A stretch of 64,000 bases of DNA from Vibrio barjaei (GCF_001639065.2 NZ_LQXO02000034.1:96160-160159), one strand, 5' to 3'; shown: positions 8,677-17,952, numbered from the stretch's first letter. Translations and numbers: made by a program. The notes: generated by a model not told the origin, from the sequence alone.

Positions 8677-9917
8677 TAAGTAATCGTCTTTACTCTCGCT
8701 TGACCTGCTTTACGGTTTGCTTCACTTTCCTCACTTTGTTTACCTCCAAAGCCGGGGTAAACATCGCTTTTGCACTTATTTTATTAACAGCAATCGCAGG
8801 TGGTGTAGGTAGGCAGCCAATTCTCTCTAAAAATTCAATGTTGAGAAGAATCTCTTACATGAGCTTTGCATTATATGCGTTGGGCCTGACTGTTACTTTT
8901 GTTACTCCTTTTGGCTTTATGGATCTATCATGGTTTGCTCGAAAAGGTGCTTTTTTTCTCTTAATTCCACTTTTATTTCCGATGTTGGAAACTCATCACC
9001 AAGAAGCTATGAAAGCCTTATTATTAGGCGCTCTTGTTGCGATGGCCTATGCCCTTTATCTTTATTTAACCAATCAAGAAACTATCTCTGGTAGGATCAA
9101 TAGTTTTTGGGATATAGGTCGCTGGGGAGAAATTCTTACCTACCTTTGGGCTATTTTACTCCCCTCCATTTATTTCAGCGACTTAGAACATAAGAAAAGG
9201 CGTATAGTGTTAGCTACTATCGCTGTCTTCACCTTAATTGCCTTGCTCGCTACTGGCTCACGAGGGCCAGTGCTTTTCGCGACATGTTCAACTCTATTAT
9301 TCTTGTTATTTACCAATAGAAAGCTATTTTGCGGAGTAGTGGTTCTTGGCATTATTTCAGTGTTGCTGATGAAGGATTCCATCTACTTCCACTCAGCTTA
9401 TGAGAAAATCGCAAGTATTACAGCGAGCAACAATGACTCAAACAACGCACGATTTGCGATGTGGCACTATGGCCTAGGTATGACCGGGAAGCACTTGGAG
9501 ACGAACATTCTCCTTTTTTTGTTTGGTACAGGTGACACCGAATTGCCAACTATATTTACTCACTATCTAAACAGCATTGTTTCACTAGAAGCTATCCAAC
9601 AATCGGTTGGTAATCAAATGTCTTACAGTGATCTTCATAGCCTCTATATTGATAATTTAGTCCGTATGGGATTGGTATTCAGCTTATCATATTTAGCTTT
9701 TATTTCTTTTTTACTGTATCAAGCTATTAAACTTGCCAAACGAGGCTCTCGAATAGCTTGGGGAATGATCAACCTAATTACCACATATTTAGGGATCGGC
9801 TTGGTCTATAGTAACAATCTTGAGTTCCAAACGGCCATATTCTTCTTTATCTTAGCTCTCTGTTGGGTTAAATGCGTTCAGAATAAAGAACACAAAGAGG
9901 CCAGCTATGATTCATAA
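8673..9917 (+). CDS. waaL: O-antigen ligase family protein (WaaL-like)
   Basis: A 414-residue polytopic inner-membrane protein with about ten or more hydrophobic segments. It carries the Wzy_C/WaaL signatures: TGSRGP at residues 194-199 (essential arginine in the family) and a periplasmic-loop histidine in SDLHSLYIDN (His322). WaaL transfers undecaprenyl-linked O-antigen to the completed lipid A-core in the periplasm. Placement inside the core operon supports ligase over Wzy polymerase, but sequence alone cannot fully separate the two. It overlaps waaF by 4 bases and the next gene by 11. Codon usage looks more AT-rich than in the flanking housekeeping genes. Confidence 0.82.
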   Translation: MISNRLYSRLTCFTVCFTFLTLFTSKAGVNIAFALILLTAIAGGVGRQPILSKNSMLRRISYMSFALYALGLTVTFVTPFGFMDLSWFARKGAFFLLIPLLFPMLETHHQEAMKALLLGALVAMAYALYLYLTNQETISGRINSFWDIGRWGEILTYLWAILLPSIYFSDLEHKKRRIVLATIAVFTLIALLATGSRGPVLFATCSTLLFLLFTNRKLFCGVVVLGIISVLLMKDSIYFHSAYEKIASITASNNDSNNARFAMWHYGLGMTGKHLETNILLFLFGTGDTELPTIFTHYLNSIVSLEAIQQSVGNQMSYSDLHSLYIDNLVRMGLVFSLSYLAFISFLLYQAIKLAKRGSRIAWGMINLITTYLGIGLVYSNNLEFQTAIFFFILALCWVKCVQNKEHKEASYDS

Positions 9918-10728
9918 CGTAGAGGTTATTATGGCTGCATACAACAATACCAAAGATATGAAACTGGTATTGGATGGTTACCTGCGTCAAACCGACAGTG
10001 CCTTCAGTGTGTGTATTGCTGATGACGGTTCTACCAGAGAAGTGGCTGACCTAGCGCGCTTATATGCCAACCTAGGACTGTCTATCCGACATATCTGGCA
10101 GGAAGATAAGGGATTTCGAAAAGCAGAAATCGTAAACAAAGCAATTGCAAGCTCAGAAGCTAGCCAAATAATCCTAACGGACAATGACTGCATTCCTTCT
10201 CGACGCTTTATTGGTGACTACAAGAAAGTCTTCTCTGAAGACCCAGACAAAATTATATTGGGACGTCGAGTTGACATGTATGACGGTTCAAGCGCCTTGT
10301 TTCGAAGTGGAACTGTATCTTTTGAAAGTCTCGAAAACCCGTTTTGGCTCCTATCCCAAGCGGCAAAGAAAGGACTGAAACGACCAGAGATGGCCATTCG
10401 CTTCCCTGAATGGATTTGTAATATTTGGAACAAAAAGAAGCGAGGTGCCATTGGGGCTAACATGGGCGTGCCCAAAGAAGCCCTAATGAAAGTAAACGGC
10501 TTTGACGCAGATTTTCAAGGCTATGGTATGGAAGAGACCGACTTGCTTAGAAGACTTAATGCTGCTGGATACCAAAATCGTACGGTATTGGGTCGATGCG
10601 CTTTATTTCATCTCTACCACGTCGAAAAAGTACAAAGTAATGAAGCCACCGTTATGTTTGTTGAGAAAAGAACGCAAGGCAGCATTGTGTGTGCTAATGG
10701 AATAAAAAAGTACAAAGCCAACGAATAA
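9907..10728 (+). CDS. Family 2 glycosyltransferase
   Basis: A 273-residue GT-A enzyme. The N-terminus EVIMAAYNNTKDMKLVL begins the nucleotide-binding fold, IADDGST follows, and the metal-binding region is ILTDNDCIPS. The second half contains GANMGVPKEALMKVNGFD and the acidic GYGMEETDLLRRL, as in GT2 enzymes with a galactosyltransferase-type C-terminal domain. Its start overlaps the waaL stop, so it is in the same operon and most likely adds a hexose to the LPS core. The sugar is not determinable. Confidence 0.85.
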   Translation: MIHNVEVIMAAYNNTKDMKLVLDGYLRQTDSAFSVCIADDGSTREVADLARLYANLGLSIRHIWQEDKGFRKAEIVNKAIASSEASQIILTDNDCIPSRRFIGDYKKVFSEDPDKIILGRRVDMYDGSSALFRSGTVSFESLENPFWLLSQAAKKGLKRPEMAIRFPEWICNIWNKKKRGAIGANMGVPKEALMKVNGFDADFQGYGMEETDLLRRLNAAGYQNRTVLGRCALFHLYHVEKVQSNEATVMFVEKRTQGSIVCANGIKKYKANE

Positions 10729-10874
10729 TACTAACGCCGTATTCATTGATGAAAGCTCCGATTAAGCTATGTTTGAATAACGGGGTAAGACTAACGAATC
10801 CATCTTCATCGCTGAAGCGGCCTCTCTACTAACTAATTAATCAAAAATGTGTATTGGAAAAGAGTGTATTTGAA

Positions 10875-11651
10875 ATGAATCCGTCGAGTGTTGTTCAAAA
10901 CCAAGAAATGCGAATTTTTGTCATCAGTCTTCCCGATGCAACTGAGCGACGTGAACGAGTAAAGCGCATATTTAGTGAAACAAACTACCAGTTTACCTTT
11001 TTTGATGCAATCAATGGCAGGGAAGGCTTGCCTGAGCGACTAGAAAGAAGAGTCAATGACACATATCGCAAAGTATTCAGAAGCAGACCTCTGTCTCCAG
11101 GAGAGAAGGGGTGCTTTGCTAGCCATCTACTACTCTGGGAAAAATGTCTAGAGCTCGACGAGCCTATTGTTCTTCTTGAAGATGACTTTCTACCAACAGA
11201 GAGTTTCGAAAACGCCTTTAGTCAATTACCATTACTTATTAAGGATATAGAGTACTTAAGGCTAGAAAAGAGGACTTCAAAGTGGTTCCCTATAAACTCT
11301 GTTGGTGGCTTTGAACGTCGATTTTTGTTTGATAACTCATGTGGAACAACAGGGTATGTTCTTACTCCACAGGGGGCACAAAAGCTTCTTCAGCACAGTG
11401 AAGAATGGTTGTGCGCAGTCGATAATTATATTTCAGAATCTTTCCGTCATGGTATGTACAGCTTCAACATTTCCCCACCAGCTATTGAAGCCCCTCATGA
11501 TATGGGTTCCCTTATTCAATGCGAAGAAAAGACTCGTGTTCCTTTGTACTTCAAACTCACAAGAGAGTTGAATCGTTTCTATAGATTCGTACGAATGACA
11601 GTAAGCAATAGACAATTTATTAACAAACTTCAAAATAAAGTGTCTGATTAG
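10875..11651 (+). CDS. GT25-family LPS glycosyltransferase
   Basis: A roughly 258-residue protein of the LOS/LPS glycosyltransferase family 25 (LgtB/Lex1-like). Family features are IFVISLPDATERRERV near the N-terminus, FDAINGREGLP, the LSPGEKGCFASHLLLW motif, VLLEDDF (the DxD equivalent) and TTGYVLTPQGAQ. GT25 enzymes usually add galactose to core oligosaccharide. The start is uncertain: ATGs at 10875 and 10908 are both possible and a TTG at 10854 is less likely; no strong ribosome site distinguishes them. A gap of about 145 bp separates it from the previous gene, so it may have its own promoter. Confidence 0.82.
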   Translation: MNPSSVVQNQEMRIFVISLPDATERRERVKRIFSETNYQFTFFDAINGREGLPERLERRVNDTYRKVFRSRPLSPGEKGCFASHLLLWEKCLELDEPIVLLEDDFLPTESFENAFSQLPLLIKDIEYLRLEKRTSKWFPINSVGGFERRFLFDNSCGTTGYVLTPQGAQKLLQHSEEWLCAVDNYISESFRHGMYSFNISPPAIEAPHDMGSLIQCEEKTRVPLYFKLTRELNRFYRFVRMTVSNRQFINKLQNKVSD

Positions 11652-11717
11652 AGCAATAATAACGCCTGACTCTATGTGTTATTGATTGATAATGAAACTT
11701 ACCAGCAAGGCATTAGC

Positions 11718-12716
11718 ATGTTGACCAAGAATTTAAATAACAATCCAACCATTTCCATAGTTTGCCCTTGCTATAACGAGCAAGAGGTTTTAGGGAGCTT
11801 TATGAAGCGTATCAGCCAAGTCCTAGCTGATACTAGCTACTCGTACGAGGTAATACTAATTAATGATGGTAGTACAGATAGTACCCTAAAGGTCATGAAG
11901 CAGCTTCATGAACAGTACCCACAAGTTAGAGTTATTAACTTATCAAGAAACTTCGGTAAGGAGGCAGCGCTGACAGCTGGAATAGATGTCGCTCGCGGCG
12001 AAGTGTTGATTCCAATTGATGCAGATTTACAAGACCCACCGGAGTTGATACATGATTTCTTGCAAGAATGGGAAAAAGGGTTTGACGTAGTGGTAGCTAA
12101 GCGAGTCGATAGAAGTACCGATTCGTGGGCAAAAAAGCTAACTGCTGAGCTGTTTTATAAATTTCACAACGCCGTAGCACAAGTTGAAATTCCAGAAAAT
12201 GTGGGGGATTTTCGCCTTATCAACCGTAGAGTGGTCAATGCGATTCAATTGCTACCCGAAAACCAGCGTTTTATGAAGGGCATCTTCTCATGGGTTGGAT
12301 TTAAAACTTCAGTAATCGAATACAAGCGTGAGGCTCGCGAGGCAGGTGAGACTAGTTTTAACGGTTGGAAGTTATGGAACTTCGCCTTAGACGGCATCAC
12401 TAGTTTTAGTACAGCACCTTTGCGAATCTGGCTTTACATTGGTTCGTTAATTTCAGCTCTTGCATTTATTTATGGGAGCTTTACCGTAATTAAAACATTG
12501 ATGTATGGGATTGATGCACCGGGTTATGCGTCTACAATCACTATAGTGCTATTCCTTGGTGGCGTGCAATTAATTGGCATAGGTGTCATGGGAGAATATA
12601 TTGGTCGCCTGTACATGGAATCAAAGCGTAGACCAACTTATATCATCGAAGAAGACAGCTACCTCAATAATACGCCAACCAATAAAAATAGCAAAAATGA
12701 TGTCCACTCTGATTGA
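11718..12716 (+). CDS. GtrB-like polyprenyl-phosphate glycosyltransferase (GT2, DPM1/GtrB/ArnC type)
   Basis: About 332 residues. It transfers a sugar from its nucleotide to undecaprenyl phosphate on the cytoplasmic face. The GT2 domain shows SIVCPCYNEQEVL, INDGSTDSTLKVM, NFGKEAALTAGID and DADLQDPPELI, followed by two C-terminal membrane segments (roughly the last 100 residues), which is the GtrB layout. The ATG at 11718 is chosen because AAGG lies seven bases upstream; the upstream ATG at 11676 has none. It is followed, overlapping, by a GtrA-type flippase and then a GT-C membrane protein, the three parts of an O-antigen glucosylation system. Confidence 0.88.
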   Translation: MLTKNLNNNPTISIVCPCYNEQEVLGSFMKRISQVLADTSYSYEVILINDGSTDSTLKVMKQLHEQYPQVRVINLSRNFGKEAALTAGIDVARGEVLIPIDADLQDPPELIHDFLQEWEKGFDVVVAKRVDRSTDSWAKKLTAELFYKFHNAVAQVEIPENVGDFRLINRRVVNAIQLLPENQRFMKGIFSWVGFKTSVIEYKREAREAGETSFNGWKLWNFALDGITSFSTAPLRIWLYIGSLISALAFIYGSFTVIKTLMYGIDAPGYASTITIVLFLGGVQLIGIGVMGEYIGRLYMESKRRPTYIIEEDSYLNNTPTNKNSKNDVHSD

Positions 12717-13107
12717 GCGTCTATTACAGTATAGGCTTGTCCGATTCGCATTGACCGGTGGCATAGCGACTGCTATTCATGTTGGCGTTGCTTTTATGTA
12801 TTTGCACCTCATGCAAGATAACGTATTTGTCGCAAATGTCTTTGGGTTCAGTTTAGCGTTTGTTTTTTCGTATTTTTCGCAAACTCTACTGGTCTTCAAA
12901 AATCGCATAAACTTTGGAAACGCACTACGCTTCTTCATAGTTCAATTTGGTGCATTACTAGTGGCTCAAGGAATCAGTGAAATGTTCTCTGACCTCAATA
13001 GTTATCTGAGAGTAATTATGGTTGTGTTTATCCTACCAATCGTAACCTACATCATCCATAAGGTTTGGACATTTTCAGACAACCAGCCTTCACAACACAC
13101 TAAATAA
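12697..13107 (+). CDS. GtrA-family flippase
   Basis: About 136 residues with four predicted membrane segments, typical of GtrA/DPMS proteins thought to flip polyprenyl-phosphate-linked sugars across the inner membrane. Recognisable features are RFALTGGIATAIHVGVAF at the N-terminus and the NVFGFSLAFVFSYFSQTLLVF segment region that marks the family. Tandem ATGs at 12697 and 12700 lie inside the end of the preceding gene (overlap about 20 bases), which suggests coupled translation; there is no separate strong ribosome site. A longer upstream frame from 12583 only shadows the preceding gene. Confidence 0.87.
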   Translation: MMSTLIERLLQYRLVRFALTGGIATAIHVGVAFMYLHLMQDNVFVANVFGFSLAFVFSYFSQTLLVFKNRINFGNALRFFIVQFGALLVAQGISEMFSDLNSYLRVIMVVFILPIVTYIIHKVWTFSDNQPSQHTK

Positions 13108-13121
13108 GTGAGAACAATCGA

Positions 13122-14540
13122 ATGTCGTTAAACTCAAAAGTCGATCGCGCTTTTACTTGGCTTTATGCATTAGGATTTTCTCTAGGTCTGCTTTTTTGCT
13201 TTATGTACGCTCAAAACCAGATCATTACGGGCGACCAAACCCAGATGCTCTACAAGGGCTATTTGGGCGTCTACCAAGGCACCTGGCTAAACTTTGGCAA
13301 TGCAGCAAGCGCTGTAGGGAACGTTCCAGGTTCACTATCTACTTGGTTAATTGGAGGTCCATTATTATTGTGGGATTCACCATGGTCGCCTATGTTCCTC
13401 TTAATAGCTTTACGCGTTGTTTCTTTGATATTGCTTGATAATGTTATTAAAAATACGTTTGCCGGTAAACACTGTCAGCTTGCCCGACTAATATTTCTGG
13501 CCTTATACTGGTTAAACCCTTGGTTTCTTTACGATAGCATTCTTTATAACCCTTCATACCTCTGCTTATTTGCTGCCATGCATTTATGGTCAGCTTCCAA
13601 AATGAGGATAACCAAATCTTTTGGTTATACATTCATACACGTCCTCTCTATCGGCCTTGCAATGCAGCTCCACTATTCTTGGCCAATTTTAGCAGTGATA
13701 TCGGGTTATCTTCTGTATCGTGATATGGGAAAAGTCTCTTGGTTTGGCGCTATTGCAGCAGTTCTTACAATTGCAGCATCACTGATACCCTACTTACAAG
13801 AAATTGCGAATCAGAGTTCCACCTCTCATGAAAGTGACCGCTATATCGGTTATGGCCTAGTGCATGTTTACCCAGTCCTTAAAGCTATACTCTATTGGCT
13901 ACGTTATGGTTCAATGCTGTTTTCTAACAAAGTAATTGCTTATAGTGAGTTTGATTGGTTGACACAGATTGAACTCCTTAAACTGACCGCCTTAACTTTG
14001 TGGAAAGTATTTATATTCTTGGTCGGCGGTATCAGTGTAATTGTTTCAGCTCGATTAAATTGGCTTTGGTGGAAACGGATAAAACCAATTATTCTACGTT
14101 CGAAAGATGACATCACCTCGATCGCTTGGCTAGAGCTTTATGCCTTTGGGGCAATTGTTGGGGTCATTATAAGCGCAGCGCTCTCTCCAATCACTTTCTC
14201 ATACTGGCATCTAATTCTTGTTTACCCATTTGCGATTATTCCTATTTCGAGTGGCGTTTTCAGATTTCTAACCCAGCAAAAGCGAGCAAACATAGAAAAA
14301 GTTTACTCTGACTCGAAGTTCTCACGTTGGGTTGAGCGGTACAGGTTTACTAGAGCAATTCGAGACACTTTCTCAAGTGATAAAAAGCTGCGAATTATGC
14401 TAATAGCAAGCTTCGGCTACTTACTAGCACTTAACGTGCTAGCCTCTCAAGATAGCCTAAAGTATTCATATAAGAGTGACTATGTGTCTCAGGTAAACAA
14501 TTACTTGCTCAAAGAACGGTTATTACCTAACAGGAAGTAA
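13122..14540 (+). CDS. Polytopic membrane glycosyltransferase, GT-C type (Gtr serotype-conversion-like third component)
   Basis: A 472-residue membrane protein with about ten hydrophobic segments and a first periplasmic loop containing GDQTQMLYKGYLG, where the acidic residue of GT-C enzymes is expected. It has no close named family I can recognise. Position, 14 bases after the gtrA-like gene, suggests it is the periplasmic transferase that uses the polyprenyl-phosphate sugar made and flipped by the two preceding products. Gtr third components are highly variable between serotypes, so lack of recognisable similarity is expected. The acceptor could be O-antigen or outer core. Three bases separate it from waaA. 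Confidence 0.72.
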   Translation: MSLNSKVDRAFTWLYALGFSLGLLFCFMYAQNQIITGDQTQMLYKGYLGVYQGTWLNFGNAASAVGNVPGSLSTWLIGGPLLLWDSPWSPMFLLIALRVVSLILLDNVIKNTFAGKHCQLARLIFLALYWLNPWFLYDSILYNPSYLCLFAAMHLWSASKMRITKSFGYTFIHVLSIGLAMQLHYSWPILAVISGYLLYRDMGKVSWFGAIAAVLTIAASLIPYLQEIANQSSTSHESDRYIGYGLVHVYPVLKAILYWLRYGSMLFSNKVIAYSEFDWLTQIELLKLTALTLWKVFIFLVGGISVIVSARLNWLWWKRIKPIILRSKDDITSIAWLELYAFGAIVGVIISAALSPITFSYWHLILVYPFAIIPISSGVFRFLTQQKRANIEKVYSDSKFSRWVERYRFTRAIRDTFSSDKKLRIMLIASFGYLLALNVLASQDSLKYSYKSDYVSQVNNYLLKERLLPNRK

Positions 14541-14543
14541 TAT

Positions 14544-15821
14544 ATGCTACGTTTTATATATACCGTACTGTTAACTTTGGTCTCTCCTTTTTTCTTATTT
14601 AGTTTATTTAAGAAAAAGCACGGCAGGCCGAGTGTAGGAAAAAGGTGGCGTGAGCATTTTGGCCTAACGCCACCATTGACAAACAAATCGTTTCAGCCCG
14701 TAGTTTGGTTTCATGCTGTCTCGGTTGGGGAAGTTTTAGCTGTTACTCCTTTAGTGCGCCAATACGCTTCCGAGAATCCAGAACATAAGATCCTCGTGAC
14801 TACAACAACCCCAACAGGCGCAGAACAAGCGCTCAAACTTTCATCCATTGCAGAACATCGTTATATGCCGCTCGATTTTGGTTTTGCTATTCGTCGTTTC
14901 TTGAGAGTAGTAAAACCGATTAAATTGGTGATTATTGAGACAGAACTTTGGCCAAATACACTCACCGAAGTGAGCAAAGCCGATATTCCTATTATTGTGA
15001 TAAACGCAAGGCTTTCCGAGCGTTCATATCGAAGCTATAGCAAAGTTCGCCCTTTCTTCTGGTTAGCCGCTCAGCACATTACTCGATTGTGTTGCCAGTT
15101 CAAGGAGGACGCTGAAAGATTCCGGCGATTAGGAGTGACATCAGACAAAGTATCTATCACCGGTTCAATTAAATTTGATATAAAAGTCAATGAACACACG
15201 CTTTATCAAGGAAAAGAACTACGTACAATTTTGGGTTCCAATAGACCAGTTTGGATTGCAGCAAGTACCCATGAAGGTGAAGATATTCAAGTGCTGGCCG
15301 CTCACAAAAAGATACTAGAAACAAATCCTAATATATTGCTTGTTTTAGTACCCCGCCACCCTGAAAGATTTAATGACGTTGAGCAACTTTGTAAGAAACA
15401 AAATCTCTCAGTAGTACGACGCAGTCAACACCTACATAAACTTCCAGAACACGCTCATGTGTTTTTGGGTGATACCATGGGTGACATGATGATGTATCTC
15501 GCTGCAAGTGATGTATGCTTCATGGGAGGAAGCTTATTGGGTAATAAAGTAGGAGGACATAATCTCCTTGAGCCCGCAGCAATCGGAGTTGCGACTGTTA
15601 CTGGGCCTAGTTACTTCAACTTCTCTCAGATAGTAAAAATGTTATTGGAAGTTGATGCTCTAGAGGTCATCAATGATGAAGATGAGCTAGCGGAGAGTGT
15701 TGAGAAACTGCTCAATGATGATAGCCTCCGTCTAGGGCGAGTAAACGCAGCAAATAAAGTTGTAGAAGAAAGTGTCGGCGCACTTAACAGTACCTTGTCA
15801 TACATTAGAGAAATGCCCTAA
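14544..15821 (+). CDS. waaA: 3-deoxy-D-manno-octulosonic acid (Kdo) transferase
   Basis: Transfers Kdo from CMP-Kdo to lipid IVA at the inner membrane (kdtA, GT30). The 425-residue protein has an N-terminal hydrophobic anchor at residues 3-22, then FHAVSVGEVLAVTPLV, TTTTPTGAEQA, ETELWPN, and the C-terminal GDTMGDMMMYLAASDVCFMGGS with GGHNLLEPAA. These are the standard GT30 motifs, and length is as expected. A neighbouring Kdo kinase implies a monofunctional WaaA that adds one Kdo, as in Haemophilus; this is inference. It converges with kdkA with only 39 bp between stops and no clear terminator. Confidence 0.96.
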   Translation: MLRFIYTVLLTLVSPFFLFSLFKKKHGRPSVGKRWREHFGLTPPLTNKSFQPVVWFHAVSVGEVLAVTPLVRQYASENPEHKILVTTTTPTGAEQALKLSSIAEHRYMPLDFGFAIRRFLRVVKPIKLVIIETELWPNTLTEVSKADIPIIVINARLSERSYRSYSKVRPFFWLAAQHITRLCCQFKEDAERFRRLGVTSDKVSITGSIKFDIKVNEHTLYQGKELRTILGSNRPVWIAASTHEGEDIQVLAAHKKILETNPNILLVLVPRHPERFNDVEQLCKKQNLSVVRRSQHLHKLPEHAHVFLGDTMGDMMMYLAASDVCFMGGSLLGNKVGGHNLLEPAAIGVATVTGPSYFNFSQIVKMLLEVDALEVINDEDELAESVEKLLNDDSLRLGRVNAANKVVEESVGALNSTLSYIREMP

Positions 15822-15860
15822 CTTGCGGTAAATGATACAGAGCTACTTTTCAGTCCTGTA

Positions 15861-16559
15861 TCATTGCACTTCTTTAAGTAGCACAGAAAAACAATCCGGA
15901 GCAAAGTGTATACTTTCCCTAGCCACTTCCTTATCAAAGGAACGACGTAATCTTCTCAAGTTATCCTGCTTCCAGGTATTACCTGATTGTTGGCGACATT
16001 TATCAAAGTCAATAATCCAAATTCTCCCCTGATCATCAATTAAGATATTATGGATATTGAGATCTGTGTGATTCACCTGTGCTTGATGCATCTTGCGAAT
16101 TTCTTTACCAATCTTACGATACATTGACTTTGGCAACGCCTGCTCCCGCAAAATAGAAACAAGATCTCGAGCATTGGGGATTCTTTCACTCAACAAATCA
16201 GCTTTGTAATAAAAGCCTATTTTAGTTGCCTGTGCAGCGATCGGTCTTGGCACATTGACCCCAGCTTTAATCAAGGTTTGAAGCAATTGAAACTCTTGAT
16301 AGCTGCGAGTTTTGTCCCAGCTCGAAAACCAATACTGGTCTTTCACCAATTTACCGAACAAGCCTCCACGGCGATAATGACGCAGCGCTCCCTCAATAGT
16401 TTGTGTTTCTACAAACCACGTTGTTCCGCGCCCTTGAGCGCTACCAATGACTCGGTTATTGTCTTGCCAATATTTAGGGTCAAACACCTTTTCGATAGGC
16501 TCCTTTAGCAAGCTTTCATCAAACCAGTAAGTTGTGTTGTTGTTTTGAACTGTTTTCAA
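15861..16559 (-). CDS. kdkA: Kdo kinase
   Basis: Phosphorylates the single Kdo of the LPS inner core using ATP. It has a protein-kinase-like fold: GTAKGRGTTW-type glycine segment (here GSAQGRGTTWF), the catalytic HTDLN at residues 164-168 and the metal-binding DFD at 184-186. I place the start at a TTG (16559) because GGAG lies seven bases upstream and the product then has about 232 residues, the family's usual size. An upstream ATG frame to 16706 would add 49 residues unlike the family and would overlap the divergent opsX-like gene. The pairing with that gene matches Haemophilus-type inner cores. Confidence 0.9.
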   Translation of the reverse strand: MKTVQNNNTTYWFDESLLKEPIEKVFDPKYWQDNNRVIGSAQGRGTTWFVETQTIEGALRHYRRGGLFGKLVKDQYWFSSWDKTRSYQEFQLLQTLIKAGVNVPRPIAAQATKIGFYYKADLLSERIPNARDLVSILREQALPKSMYRKIGKEIRKMHQAQVNHTDLNIHNILIDDQGRIWIIDFDKCRQQSGNTWKQDNLRRLRRSFDKEVARESIHFAPDCFSVLLKEVQ

Positions 16560-16679
16560 TTTCTTGCTCCAATATAAGGGGGCTACATGCAGGTGGAGAG
16601 TCATTTTCCATCCATCTGATTTTACATTCATTCCGCCCCCCTGCATAATCTTTACATCTGTCTCTAGCTTTGCGATTTT

Positions 16680-17732
16680 ATGGCACTTTTTGATACCCCA
16701 CCTCAATCTATCTGCGTTTTACGCCTGTCTGCCATTGGTGATGTCTGTAATACCATTGCAGCCGTGCAAGCCATTCAGACCTATTGGCCCGAGACTAAAA
16801 TCACTTGGATTACTGGTAAGCTTGAGGCTCAGTTGTTAGAGAGCATTACTGGTATCAAGGTTGTTGTATTTGATAAGAAAGCTGGTTGGCAAGGCTACAA
16901 GCAGCTTTGGCAGCAATTGAAAGGACAGCAATTTGACGCTCTGTTACACATGCAATACGCATTTCGCGCTAGCATTGCGACGCTAGGCATCAAGGCAAAA
17001 TATAAACTTGGTTTTGATGGAGAGCGTGCGCAAGACTTTCAAGGACTGTTTACTAATGTAAAAGTGCCTTCCCCAGGAAAAATGCACGTTCTTGATGGAC
17101 TGATGGCTTTTGACGAAGCGCTGGGTATACCAGCCACAGAACCTACATGGCAACTTCAATACTCTGAAGACGATCATGCCTGGGCTAAGCAATATATTGC
17201 TAATAGGCGCAATTTGGTCATCGTGCCCGCGGCAAGTAAAGGCTATAAGAACTGGACCGCCGAAGGCTATGTGGATGTAATAGAACATGCGATACAGTTA
17301 GGCTGGAATGTACAACTCGCGGGGAGCCCTGCTCAGATCGAAATTGAGCTTAGTGAAAAGATTGAGAAAAGCCTCTCATCGCCTATTACTAATCTGGTTG
17401 GTAAAAGTAGCTTACTCCAAATGCTTGCCCTTCTTGATCTAGCCGATTTAGTTATTGCGCCAGACACTGGCCCTACTCATATGGCTAACGCCATGGGAAC
17501 TCCAGTTATTGGCCTGTATGCTCACCATAACCCTAAGCGCACTGGGCCGTATAACTATCAGGATTATGTAGTGTCTGTCTATGAAGAGGCGATTTTAGCT
17601 GAGACGGGAAAACCTAGTGCAGAACTGAGTTGGCGGGCTCGAGTTAAGGATAAGAAAGCAATGCAGCGAATTTCGTCAGATAACGTGATTGAAATGTTCG
17701 ATCGGGTTATCGAGGCGGAAAGATTAGGTTAA
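16680..17732 (+). CDS. opsX: Heptosyltransferase I acting on phosphorylated Kdo (OpsX/HptA-like, GT9)
   Basis: A 350-residue GT9 protein that should add the first heptose to the inner core. Visible motifs are SICVLRLSAIGDVCNTI, VPAASKGYKNW and the donor-site APDTGPTHMANAMGTPVIGLYAHHNP. I favour OpsX over WaaC because kdkA lies directly upstream and divergent: in Haemophilus and Pasteurella the OpsX/HptA type acts on phosphorylated Kdo. The name is inferred from context and general resemblance. A family A repeat follows the stop. Confidence 0.8.
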   Translation: MALFDTPPQSICVLRLSAIGDVCNTIAAVQAIQTYWPETKITWITGKLEAQLLESITGIKVVVFDKKAGWQGYKQLWQQLKGQQFDALLHMQYAFRASIATLGIKAKYKLGFDGERAQDFQGLFTNVKVPSPGKMHVLDGLMAFDEALGIPATEPTWQLQYSEDDHAWAKQYIANRRNLVIVPAASKGYKNWTAEGYVDVIEHAIQLGWNVQLAGSPAQIEIELSEKIEKSLSSPITNLVGKSSLLQMLALLDLADLVIAPDTGPTHMANAMGTPVIGLYAHHNPKRTGPYNYQDYVVSVYEEAILAETGKPSAELSWRARVKDKKAMQRISSDNVIEMFDRVIEAERLG

Positions 17733-17751
17733 TCCAAGGAGTAAACCCACT

Positions 17752-17873
17752 GTCATCCCCTTGAAAAAGGGGAACTCATGAAGCGCGCTGCGGAGTTGAG
17801 TACGCTTTAATTACTATGCCGTTAATCACGTAGTCGCTCGCTTTGGGAGATCCTCACTTTCGTGAGGATGACG
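17752..17873. repeat. Hairpin-ended intergenic repeat (family A), copy 2
   Basis: About 122 bp. The left hairpin is CCCCTTGAAAAAGGGG and the right is TCCTCACTTTCGTGAGGA, with outer inverted ends GTCATCC and GGATGAC. Internal sequence (AAGCGCGC...) matches copy 1 closely. It lies between the opsX-like and waaE-like genes and could also act as a transcript-processing site. Confidence 0.88.
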
Positions 17874-17952
17874 AGATAATTGGGGACGGCGAAAATTTAC
17901 GAATTACATTATCCCTCTATAATAACCGGGGTACAAACCAAGGACCATTACC

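Noticed and set aside
9907..14540. Idea that the GT2/GT25/Gtr segment is a prophage serotype-conversion remnant
   Set aside because: No integrase, att site or other phage gene flanks it; gene overlaps suggest it belongs to the core operon.
15861..16706. Longer kdkA starting at the upstream ATG
   Set aside because: The extra 49 residues are unlike the family, overlap the divergent gene and are not needed given a well-placed TTG with GGAG.
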